DNA of 40,553 nucleotides from Kiritimatiellia bacterium (GTDB lineage Bacteria; Verrucomicrobiota; Kiritimatiellia; RFP12; UBA1067). Positions 8,038 to 16,162 of the stretch are shown piece after piece. Below the pieces are notes generated by a model. The model was not told where the DNA came from. It saw only the letters and a program-made list of their open reading frames with translations, and ran no database searches. Location of the stretch: assembly GCA_017563185.1 (NCBI GenBank), contig JAFXIL010000019.1, forward strand, positions 1 to 40,553. Reading direction: 5' to 3'. Position 1 is the stretch's first letter. Each line of letters starts with the position of its first letter. A program made the position numbers and the translations under genes.

Positions 8038-10758
8038 ATGAACGACAAAAACACGGAACAGTTGATAGCCACGCCTGCGGTGTTCGGGCACTTCGAGCTT
8101 GAAAAGGAGCTTGGGCACGGCGGCATGGGCGGCGTGTATCTTGCGCGCGACAAGATGCTTGACCGCAAGGTTGGCATCAAGGTGATGCTCAAGTCGCTGG
8201 GCGACGACCCCGCGTTCGTGGAGCGCTTTCAGCGCGAGGCGCAGGCGGCTGCACGCCTGAACCATCCAAACATCGCGCAGATATACTCTTTTGGCACCGA
8301 GCAGGGCATGCCCTACATCGCGATGGAGCTTGTGAGCGGGGGCTCGCTTGACAGGGATATGGAGGCGAACCCAGGCACGCTCGACCCGGTGCGCGTTATG
8401 AAGATCGGCCTGCAGATGGCCGAGGCGCTCGCCACCGCATCAGACCAGGGGCTTGTGCACGGCGATGTGAAGCCGGAGAACGTGCTGTTCGACGCCGAGG
8501 GCAACGCGAAGCTCGTGGACTTCGGTCTCGCCGCCATGCAGGGCGACTCCGACGAGATCTGGGGCACGCCGTACTACATCTCCCCCGAAAAGGTGCGGCG
8601 CCAGAAGATCGACTATCGCGCCGACATCTACTCACTCGGCGGCACGCTTTACCACGCGCTCACGGGCGTGGCGCCGTTCGAGGGCGAAGACGCTACGGCC
8701 GTGGTGAAGGCGCGCTTCGACGGGCCGCCCACGCCGCCCAGCGAGATGCGCCCCGATCTGCCCAAGGACCTCGATCCGATCATCATGCGCATGCTCGAGC
8801 TTGAGCCCTCGATGCGCTATCCAACCTACCAGTCGCTAATCGGCGACATCAAGCGCTTCCTCGCGAAGGCGGGACCGGTGAAGACTTCGCGTCTGGCTAG
8901 CGGAAAGCTCAAGATAAAGGGCCTGAGGCCGACGGTCAAGCCGCCGTCCGCAGAGGGTGGGGCTGAGGACAAGCCTGGCGGAGGACTGCGTCCGCTCGTA
9001 GATCCCGCCCCCGAGAAGCAGACGAACGTGGGGCGCATGGTGGGCCTTGCGGTGCTAGGCGTGGTACTTGCCATAGTGGGCACCGTGGGGGGCCTTGTGT
9101 GGTACGTCAAGGCCAACAAGGAGGGCAAGCAGCGCGCCGAGCAGGCGCAGGCCGTGGCGAAGGTGGCCGAGGCGCGAGAGGCGATCGCGAACACCGTTAA
9201 GAACACGGATGAATACGGGGCGAACTTCCATGAGCTCATGATGCGGGGCGACCGTCTCATGGCCGACGCAACGCGCAGAATCAAGGCCGGGCTTCCCACG
9301 GACATGCGCTTGGTGGCGGAGCCGATGCTGGATTTGATGCTTAAGAAAAACAAGCTCGTCGAAGAGGCCGTGGCGTACACGAACAAGCTGCTCTCGGCGG
9401 ACCAGAAGCAGAAGCCGGCAGATGGGGAAAAGAAGGCCGAGGGCGAGAAGGCGTCCGACGCCAAGAAGGCGGAAGCGGCGAAGCCCGACGAGAAGAAGCC
9501 AGACGAGGCTAAGGCCGAGGTGAAGAAGACTGTCAAGCGCGAGCTTACGGGCGAGGAGGCCGAGGAGGCCGCAGCCGCGCGGGCCATGGCCGAGCAGGAA
9601 GCCCGCGTGCAGGGCAAGCAGCTTCCGAAGGAAGTGCAGGAGGCCGTCGCGAAGGGCGCGGCGAAGGTCGTGGTGAAGCAGGTGGCCGTGGAGTCGAAGG
9701 GCGCGGATCCGGCGGCGGTCGCCGCGGACGCGGCGTCGAAGGCCGGTGTTGCGCTGCCTCAGGCTGTTGTGAAATTCGCCGAGCTGTGGAACGACGTGAT
9801 GATCTGCCGTGCGGCCGACATCCGCGTGCAGGGACACGTGCAGCTGATACACAAGATCGCCGCCAAGGCCGATGAGATCAAAGGCGAGACGTGGGAGGCC
9901 GCGCAGGCGCTTGCGCAGATATCGAAGGACGTACTTGACGAGCACGACAAGATGAAGTCTCTCAAGTGCGTGGAGCAGGCCCAGCGCAGAGCCAGCGTCA
10001 TACGCACGAATTCGCAGTCCCTCGTGAATACAGCCACCATCCAGATCAACAACGCCAAGGCAGCCGAGAGGGCCAAGGCCGAGCGCGAGGCCGAGAGGAA
10101 GGCCCGCGAGGAGAAGGCGAAGGCCGAGAAGGAGGAGCGCGAGCGCCTTAAGGAGGAGGAGCCGAAGGCGGCGAACGCCAAGTTCGAGGAGCTTGCCGGC
10201 TCGCTGCTGAAGACACTTGAATGGGATCGCGCTCTCAAGCAGCTAAAGGCCATGGCTGAGACGTGCAAGACCCCTGAAGGACGCGATGAGGTGCGTTCGC
10301 AGATAGACAAGGTGGAGTGCATGCAGGGAATGCACGAGCACTTCATCAAGTTTGCGAAGGGATTCAAGTTCAAGGACGGCAGCGTGGTGCTGGCCGTGGA
10401 CGCGAAGCGGATCACGATACAGAAGCTGAAGTCCGTGCGAGGCCGCATGGAGCCGGACAGGGTGATCAAGATGGAGTGGACGCGCTTCTACGGCAAGACC
10501 GAGTATGCTCCCTACATGAACGATCTCATCAACGCCCTTGTGATAAAGGGCCGCGAAACCACGAAGATAGGTCCGCTCCCCTGGTCTCGGTACATGCTCG
10601 GCGGAGCTCTCACGCTCAAATATCTCTACACCGAGGTGAGTGGCGCGGACAAGATGGCGCCCGTGCTGGTGAAGACGGCTGTAAAGGAATTCAGCGACTC
10701 CGCCAAGTGGGCGGCTAAGTGGTTCCCCGACGTAGAACTGGAGGTTAACGAACAATGA
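8038..10758 (+). CDS. Membrane-anchored Ser/Thr protein kinase, PknB-like
   Basis: From ATG 8038 the protein has 906 residues. ATG 8020, six codons upstream, would leave almost no leader, while GGAAGG lies about 9 bases before 8038. Residues 17-280 are a Hanks-type kinase: Gly loop G26-H-G-G-M-G-G32, ATP lysine K48, helix-C glutamate E67, catalytic loop H141-G142-D143-V-K145-P-E-N148, metal site D161-F-G and SPE at 182-184. The usual HRD arginine is glycine (HGD), so activation may not depend on activation-loop phosphorylation. One membrane segment lies near residues 333-357. Beyond it is a long Ala/Lys/Glu-rich helical region (about 370-700, with likely coiled coils) and a folded C-terminal domain of unknown type. 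The stop overlaps the symporter start, so the kinase may regulate transport; this is inferred only from position. Confidence 0.88.
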   Translation: MNDKNTEQLIATPAVFGHFELEKELGHGGMGGVYLARDKMLDRKVGIKVMLKSLGDDPAFVERFQREAQAAARLNHPNIAQIYSFGTEQGMPYIAMELVSGGSLDRDMEANPGTLDPVRVMKIGLQMAEALATASDQGLVHGDVKPENVLFDAEGNAKLVDFGLAAMQGDSDEIWGTPYYISPEKVRRQKIDYRADIYSLGGTLYHALTGVAPFEGEDATAVVKARFDGPPTPPSEMRPDLPKDLDPIIMRMLELEPSMRYPTYQSLIGDIKRFLAKAGPVKTSRLASGKLKIKGLRPTVKPPSAEGGAEDKPGGGLRPLVDPAPEKQTNVGRMVGLAVLGVVLAIVGTVGGLVWYVKANKEGKQRAEQAQAVAKVAEAREAIANTVKNTDEYGANFHELMMRGDRLMADATRRIKAGLPTDMRLVAEPMLDLMLKKNKLVEEAVAYTNKLLSADQKQKPADGEKKAEGEKASDAKKAEAAKPDEKKPDEAKAEVKKTVKRELTGEEAEEAAAARAMAEQEARVQGKQLPKEVQEAVAKGAAKVVVKQVAVESKGADPAAVAADAASKAGVALPQAVVKFAELWNDVMICRAADIRVQGHVQLIHKIAAKADEIKGETWEAAQALAQISKDVLDEHDKMKSLKCVEQAQRRASVIRTNSQSLVNTATIQINNAKAAERAKAEREAERKAREEKAKAEKEERERLKEEEPKAANAKFEELAGSLLKTLEWDRALKQLKAMAETCKTPEGRDEVRSQIDKVECMQGMHEHFIKFAKGFKFKDGSVVLAVDAKRITIQKLKSVRGRMEPDRVIKMEWTRFYGKTEYAPYMNDLINALVIKGRETTKIGPLPWSRYMLGGALTLKYLYTEVSGADKMAPVLVKTAVKEFSDSAKWAAKWFPDVELEVNEQ

Positions 10759-12548
10759 GCAAACTCACAACACTAGACATCGGAATCATCATAGGATTTC
10801 TGATAAGCGTAATCGTGATCGGCGCCTGGGCCGCGAAGCGTGCCTCGAAGAGCGCGGAGGACTTCTTCCTCTCCGGCCGCTCCATGCCATGGTGGCTTCT
10901 GGGCGTGTCGATGGTGGCATGCACGTTCTCGTGCGACACGCCGAACCTCGTGACGGACATCGTCCGCACCCAGGGCGTGGCCGGCAACTGGGCGTGGTGG
11001 GCGTTTCTCCTCACCGGCATGCTGACGGTGTTCGTGTACGCTAAGCTGTGGCGGCGCAGCAATCTCTCCACTGACCTCGGGTTCTACGAAATCCGCTACG
11101 CGGGCACCCCCGCGAAGGCGCTGCGCGGCTTCCGCGCGGTGTATCTCGGCCTCGTCTTCAACATCATCGTGATGGGCACGGTGTCGCTAGCGGCGATCAA
11201 GATCGGGGCGACCATATTCGGCATATCGCCGGAGGCGACTCTGGCGATAGCGCTCGTCTCCGTTGGCATATATGCCACCCTCGGCGGTCTCACGGGATCC
11301 ATCTGGGCCGACTTCTACCAGTACACCGTGGCGATGGTCGGCGCGGTGGCGGCCGCCTACTTCGCCGTCAAGATGTGCGGCGACGGCGGCACTGGGGGCA
11401 CGCTCGCCGGGCTCTTCAACAATCCCGCCGTAGCCGCCAAGATGTCGATGTTCCCCGCAACGACGGGCGAGGGCTGGCGTTCCAACCTGATGACGATACT
11501 GATCATACCCGTTGCCGTGCAGTGGTGGGCCACATGGTATCCGGGCGCCGAGCCCGGCGGCGGCGGCTACATCGCGCAGCGCATGCTCTCCGCCAAGGAC
11601 GAGAAGAACGCCGTGGGCGCCGTGATGCTCTTCAACTTCCTGCACTACGCCCTGCGCAGCTGGCCGTGGCTGATAGTGGCCCTCGCCTCGCTCGTCGTGT
11701 TCCCGGACCTCGCGTCGCTCAAGGAGGCGTTCCCCGGCGCGGCCGAGCAGTTCATCAAGCACGACATGGCCTATCCTGCCATGATCTCCAAGCTGCCGCC
11801 CGGATGGCTCGGCCTTGTGGCGGCTTCGCTCATCGCCGCCTACATGTCCACGATCGCCACGCACCTCAACTGGGGATCCTCCTATCTGGTGCAGGACTTC
11901 TACGTGCGCTTCATCAATCCCAAGGCCGAGCCGAAGAAGCAGGTGCTCATGGGCCGCCTGTTCATGCTCGTTCTGCTCGTCGGCTGCGCCGTGATGGCGC
12001 TTGTGCTGCAGAGCGCGAAGGGCGGCTTCGACCTGATGCTGCAGGTGGGCGCGGGCACCGGCCTCATATACATCCTGCGCTGGTTCTGGCACCGCCTGAA
12101 CGCATGGAGCGAGATTTCCGCGATGATCATCTCCTTCCTCGTCGCCTGCTTCTTCCAGTGGGGCGCGCCCGCGTGCGGCCTAGAGGCGTGGCTGCAGGAG
12201 GGCTGGCGCGCCGAATGGTTCACTCTCGGCGCCTGGAAGCTCATCCTCGGCGTTGTGATCACCACCATGGGATGGCTTGCAGTGACCTTTGCGACTCCTG
12301 CGGAGCCCAAGGAGACTCTCGATGCGTTCGACAGGCTCATCCACGCCGATCTGCGCGAGCTGCCGATGGGCGTCGTGTGCATGGTGTTTGGTTGCCTTGC
12401 GGTGTGGACGTGCCTCTTCGGTTGCGGCTACCTGATCTACGCTGCCGGCGGCGCCGGATGCTGGTGCCTGGGAGGCGGGCTTCTCGCCGCCTCGGTGGCG
12501 TCCACCGTCGTGCTGATGAAGCTGGTGGGCCGCACGAAGCTCTCGTAG
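10755..12548 (+). CDS. Sodium:solute symporter (SSS/SLC5 family)
   Basis: The 597-residue, multi-pass membrane protein should import a solute with sodium. The opening (LDIGIIIGFLISVIVIGAWA, then SAEDFFLSGRSMPWWLLG) is the typical first helix, loop and re-entrant start of the family. GNWAWWAFLLTG, GGLTGSIWADFYQYT and NWGSSYLVQDFYVRF (the family's late signature region) follow in the expected order. The C-terminus has two extra hydrophobic segments (about residues 535-590), making the protein longer than minimal members. The substrate cannot be read from the sequence. The downstream SIS-domain and PfkB kinase genes favour a sugar, amino sugar or nucleoside. ATG 10755 overlaps the kinase stop by four bases. 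Confidence 0.9.
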   Translation: MSKLTTLDIGIIIGFLISVIVIGAWAAKRASKSAEDFFLSGRSMPWWLLGVSMVACTFSCDTPNLVTDIVRTQGVAGNWAWWAFLLTGMLTVFVYAKLWRRSNLSTDLGFYEIRYAGTPAKALRGFRAVYLGLVFNIIVMGTVSLAAIKIGATIFGISPEATLAIALVSVGIYATLGGLTGSIWADFYQYTVAMVGAVAAAYFAVKMCGDGGTGGTLAGLFNNPAVAAKMSMFPATTGEGWRSNLMTILIIPVAVQWWATWYPGAEPGGGGYIAQRMLSAKDEKNAVGAVMLFNFLHYALRSWPWLIVALASLVVFPDLASLKEAFPGAAEQFIKHDMAYPAMISKLPPGWLGLVAASLIAAYMSTIATHLNWGSSYLVQDFYVRFINPKAEPKKQVLMGRLFMLVLLVGCAVMALVLQSAKGGFDLMLQVGAGTGLIYILRWFWHRLNAWSEISAMIISFLVACFFQWGAPACGLEAWLQEGWRAEWFTLGAWKLILGVVITTMGWLAVTFATPAEPKETLDAFDRLIHADLRELPMGVVCMVFGCLAVWTCLFGCGYLIYAAGGAGCWCLGGGLLAASVASTVVLMKLVGRTKLS

Positions 12549-12561
12549 CCATGCGCCTGGC

Positions 12562-13263
12562 ATGAGCGAATATCTGAAGAGGATTGAGGAGCTTCTCGAG
12601 CGCATCGAGCGGGAGGAGGCTGATGCGCTCGGGCGTCTGTCGCAGGCGGTTGCAGACGTCATCTGCGGCGACGGGATCGTGCACGTGTTCGGATGCGGGC
12701 ACTCCCATCTAGCCGCGCTCGACGCGTTCTACCGCGCCGGCGGGCTCGCGTGCGTCTCGCCGGTCCTGGACGTCGATCTCATGCTCCACGACGGCGCGGC
12801 GAAGTCGAGCCGCATGGAGAAGATGCCAGGAATCGCCGCCGAGGTGTTCCGCCGCCACGGCGTGAACAATGGCGATCTCTTCGTGGTGATATCGGCAAGC
12901 GGCAAGAACGCGGCTCCAGTCGAGATGCTGCGCGCGGCAAAGGCCGCGGGCGTGACGACTGCGACCGTGGCGTCGTCCGCCTACAGGCCGCATGGCGGCG
13001 TGTTGCTCGACGAGGCCGACATCCCCGTGGACTGCAAAGTGCCCCACGGCGACGCCGTGATCGACGTTGGCGACGCGAAGATGGGCGGACTTTCCACCTA
13101 CGCCTCTCTCTTCATTCTCAACTCCGCGCTCATCGAAGGCGCCAAGAAGGCTCTCGCGCGTGGCGTTACGCCGCCCATCTACACGAGCGGCAACGTGGAG
13201 GGCGGCACGGCGAGGAACGCGGCCCTCGAAGAGCGCTACTTCGGCAGGGTGAAGCACCTATGA
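12562..13263 (+). CDS. UPF0309-type SIS-domain sugar-phosphate protein
   Basis: The 233-residue protein matches the layout of the UPF0309 SIS proteins. FGCGHSHLAALDAFYRAGGL (about 49-68) is the typical SIS phosphosugar-binding entry. DVDLMLHDGA, ISASGKNAAPVEMLRAAKAAG, the HGDAVIDVG element and the ending PPIYTSGNVEGGTARN follow in family order. SIS domains bind phosphorylated sugars as isomerases or regulators; the reaction of UPF0309 members is not established as far as I know. It lies 13 bases after the symporter gene with no clear ribosome-binding site, which suggests coupling. Its stop overlaps the PfkB kinase start, and the two together suggest a phosphosugar route fed by the symporter. 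Confidence 0.85.
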   Translation: MSEYLKRIEELLERIEREEADALGRLSQAVADVICGDGIVHVFGCGHSHLAALDAFYRAGGLACVSPVLDVDLMLHDGAAKSSRMEKMPGIAAEVFRRHGVNNGDLFVVISASGKNAAPVEMLRAAKAAGVTTATVASSAYRPHGGVLLDEADIPVDCKVPHGDAVIDVGDAKMGGLSTYASLFILNSALIEGAKKALARGVTPPIYTSGNVEGGTARNAALEERYFGRVKHL

Positions 13264-14120
13264 AGGGCAGAGCCAAGATCGCGGCTCTCGGGCTTGTCGG
13301 CAGGTCGATGTTCTTCAAAGTGCCTCGTTTCCATTCCGGCGGAGAGACCGTGCATGCGACTGGCTTCCACGAGGAATGGGGCGGCAAGGGCTTCAACCAG
13401 GCTGTGGCGGCCGCGAGGCAGAGTGCGCACGTGGCGTTTCTGGGCAAGGTCGGAAGCGAGGCCGATTCGCGCGCCGTGCGCGAGTTCTGCGATAAGGAGG
13501 GCATTGTGCCCAGCATCTACCACGCAGAGCAGTCCGTTGAACCAACTGCGTGCGCTGCAATTCTCACGGACGCAACGGGCGAGACTCGTGTGACGGTGGC
13601 GCGCGGCGCGGAGCTGCACGAGACGGACGTTGACCGCGGATTCGCGGACGAAATCGCGAATGCGGACATTCTGCTCTTGAACAACGAAGTTCCAGAAGAG
13701 GTGAATCTTCACGCATCCGAGATTGCCGAGGCACATGGCGTGCGCATAATGATGAACCCTGCGCCGGCGCGCCCGATCCCAGATGAATTGAAGCGCCGCG
13801 TCTTTCTCTGGACTCCCAACGAGTTCGAGGAGGCCGCCCTTGGCGACGTCGCGGGCGAGGTGGTTACGACGCTCGGCGCGCGCGGATGCCGCATCCGTTC
13901 GACTGGCTTGATCGTGCCCGCCGCGAACTGCGGGAAGGCGGTGGACACGACCGGAGCGGGCGACGTGTTCACTGCGACGCTGTGCGTGCGCCTTGCCGAG
14001 GGCATGGCGCTTGCCGACGCCTGCCGTGCGGCGAACATCGCGGCCGCAATCAGCGTGACGAAGCGCTATGTTATGCCTTCGATTCCGTATCGCGACAAAG
14101 TGGAGGCGTGTCATCGATGA
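13260..14120 (+). CDS. PfkB/ribokinase-family sugar kinase
   Basis: From ATG 13260 the protein has 286 residues. The open frame runs further upstream, but only inside the SIS gene; the ATGA overlap with the SIS stop fixes this start. The first PfkB signature region is GGKGFNQAVAAAR (about residues 41-53), where the glycines contact the sugar. The C-terminal signature DTTGAGDVFTATL contains the anion-hole GAGD and the catalytic aspartate. LGKVGSEADS and MNPAPARPIPDE are also ribokinase-like. The substrate is probably a sugar or nucleoside; ribokinase is the nearest well-known relative (GGKGxNQA), but the N-terminus is unusual, with GRSMFFKVPRFHSGGE where ribokinase has a short strand and DLV-like motif. 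It would phosphorylate sugar supplied by the symporter. Confidence 0.87.
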   Translation: MKGRAKIAALGLVGRSMFFKVPRFHSGGETVHATGFHEEWGGKGFNQAVAAARQSAHVAFLGKVGSEADSRAVREFCDKEGIVPSIYHAEQSVEPTACAAILTDATGETRVTVARGAELHETDVDRGFADEIANADILLLNNEVPEEVNLHASEIAEAHGVRIMMNPAPARPIPDELKRRVFLWTPNEFEEAALGDVAGEVVTTLGARGCRIRSTGLIVPAANCGKAVDTTGAGDVFTATLCVRLAEGMALADACRAANIAAAISVTKRYVMPSIPYRDKVEACHR

Positions 14121-16162
14121 AGGCAGGCGCGGCGGAAGGCGAACGGCTGTTCAAGCTCGTTTCGGACTACAATCCGACGGGCGACCAGCCCGAGGCGATA
14201 GACGCGCTCGTGAAGGGACTCGAACGCGGCGAGCGCCGTCTCGTGCTTCAGGGCGTCACCGGCAGCGGCAAGACGTTCACGATGGCGAACCTCATCCAGC
14301 GATGGAACCGCCCAACTCTCATCCTCTCGCACAACAAGACGCTTGCGGCCCAGCTCTTTGCGGAGTTGCGCGGGTTCTTCCCCGAGAACGCCGTGGAGTA
14401 CTTCATCTCGTACTACGACTACTACCAGCCAGAGGCGTACATCCCGCAGACCGACACCTACATCGAGAAGGACGCCTCGGTGAACGAGGAGATCGAGCGC
14501 TACCGCCTCGCCGCCACAAACGCGCTCATTGCGCGCAGGGACGTGGTGGTGGTGGCGTCTGTGAGCTGCATCTACGGCCTCGGCGAGTCCACAGAGTACC
14601 GCGACCTCGCGGTGAAGTTCTCCGTCGGCGACTCGTGCGGACGCGGCGATCTCGTGGAGCGGCTCATAGCCGCGCAGTACGTGCGCAACGACATGGACTA
14701 CTCGCCCGGCACCTTCCGCGTGCGCGGCGACACGGTGGACATCTTCCCCGCGTATGCCACCGACGGCATCCGCGTTGACTTCTTCGGCGACGAGATCGAC
14801 TCCATCCGCCAGCTTTCCGTGCCCGACTTCCACATGGGCGTCTCCATGCCCGCCGCAGTGGTCACTCCCGCCAAGCAGTTCGTGATGCCGCGCGACAAGA
14901 TGGAGGCCGCGTACGTCCGCATCGAGAACGAGCTCAGGGACCGTCTCAAGTACTTCGAGGGCGCGAAGAAGTTCCTCGAGGCGCAGCGGCTCAGGGAGCG
15001 CACCGAGTACGACATCGAGATGATGAAGGAGCTCGGGTACTGCAATGGAATCGAGAACTATTCGCGCCCGCTCACCGGCCGCGCGCCCGGCGAGCCGCCC
15101 GAATGCCTGCTCGACTACTTTCCTGACGACTTCCTCACCATCATCGACGAGAGCCACGTGGCTGTGCCGCAGCTGCGGGCGATGTACAACGGCGACCAGG
15201 CGCGCAAGCAGAAGCTCGTCGATTTCGGCTTCCGCCTGCCGAGCGCAAAGGACAATCGTCCTCTAAAGTTCCCCGAGTTCGAGAAGAAGGTGCATCAGAT
15301 CGTGTTCACGAGCGCGACGCCGGGCGACTACGAGTACGAGGTGTCGAAGACCGTGGCGGAGCAGGTGATAAGGCCTACGGGGCTTCTGGATCCTGAGATC
15401 GAGCTGCGTCCGCTCAAAGGCCAGATAGACGACCTCATGGAGGAGATCCGCAAGACGGCGGAGAAGGGCGACCGCGTGCTCGTGACCACGCTCACGAAGC
15501 GCAGCGCCGAAGACCTCACGGCCTATCTCCACGAGACCGGCCTGCGCGTCGAATATCTCCACAGCGGCATAGACGCCCTCGAGCGCGTGGCGATTCTCGG
15601 CCGGCTTAGGAAGGGCGAGTTCGACTGTCTCATCGGCATCAACCTCCTGCGCGAGGGCCTCGACTTCCCCGAGGTGGCGCTTGTGGCGATACTCGACGCC
15701 GACAAGGAGGGCTTCCTGCGCTCGACCACCTCCCTCGTCCAGACGGCGGGCCGCTGCGCCCGTCACGTGAAGGGGCGCGTGATCCTCTACTGCGACCATC
15801 AGACCGACGCGATCAAGGACCTTCTGCGCATCACGAAGAGCCACCGCGACAGGCAGATCGCCTACAACAAGGCGCACCACATCACCCCAAAAAGCGTGAA
15901 GCGGGCGATCAACGAGGCCGTCTACGTCTATTCCGAGGCGAAGAAGGCGGAGCGCGCCGCCGTGGCGGAGAAGACGCCCGAGGCGGGCGACCTGCGCGAG
16001 ACGATCGCCGCGCTCCAGGAGGAGATGATGCAGGCGGCCGACGCGCTCGAATTCGAGCGCGCCGCCTATCTGCGCGACCAGATCAACGCGCTGAAGAAGG
16101 AGAAGGGTACTCCTGGTCCACGAACGGAGGCTTGCCGAGGCGCTTCGCATCGACGGGCCTGA
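14117..16162 (+). CDS. uvrB: UvrB, excision-repair helicase subunit
   Basis: From ATG 14117 (overlapping the PfkB stop as ATGA) the protein has 681 residues, near the usual 660-680. UvrB verifies DNA damage with UvrA and recruits UvrC. Visible elements: Walker A GVTGSGKT (46-53), the tyrosine-rich beta-hairpin (YYDYYQPEAYIPQTDTYIEK), the IDESH box, helicase motif GINLLREGLDFPEV, motif VI as QTAGRCARH (commonly QTIGRAARN), and a C-terminal UVR domain ending DALEFERAAYLRDQINALKKE. The last 19 residues after the UVR domain look unrelated to the family and are encoded where the gene overlaps the 3' end of the convergent beta-helix gene. A repair gene at the end of a sugar operon is unusual. Confidence 0.96.
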   Translation: MKAGAAEGERLFKLVSDYNPTGDQPEAIDALVKGLERGERRLVLQGVTGSGKTFTMANLIQRWNRPTLILSHNKTLAAQLFAELRGFFPENAVEYFISYYDYYQPEAYIPQTDTYIEKDASVNEEIERYRLAATNALIARRDVVVVASVSCIYGLGESTEYRDLAVKFSVGDSCGRGDLVERLIAAQYVRNDMDYSPGTFRVRGDTVDIFPAYATDGIRVDFFGDEIDSIRQLSVPDFHMGVSMPAAVVTPAKQFVMPRDKMEAAYVRIENELRDRLKYFEGAKKFLEAQRLRERTEYDIEMMKELGYCNGIENYSRPLTGRAPGEPPECLLDYFPDDFLTIIDESHVAVPQLRAMYNGDQARKQKLVDFGFRLPSAKDNRPLKFPEFEKKVHQIVFTSATPGDYEYEVSKTVAEQVIRPTGLLDPEIELRPLKGQIDDLMEEIRKTAEKGDRVLVTTLTKRSAEDLTAYLHETGLRVEYLHSGIDALERVAILGRLRKGEFDCLIGINLLREGLDFPEVALVAILDADKEGFLRSTTSLVQTAGRCARHVKGRVILYCDHQTDAIKDLLRITKSHRDRQIAYNKAHHITPKSVKRAINEAVYVYSEAKKAERAAVAEKTPEAGDLRETIAALQEEMMQAADALEFERAAYLRDQINALKKEKGTPGPRTEACRGASHRRA

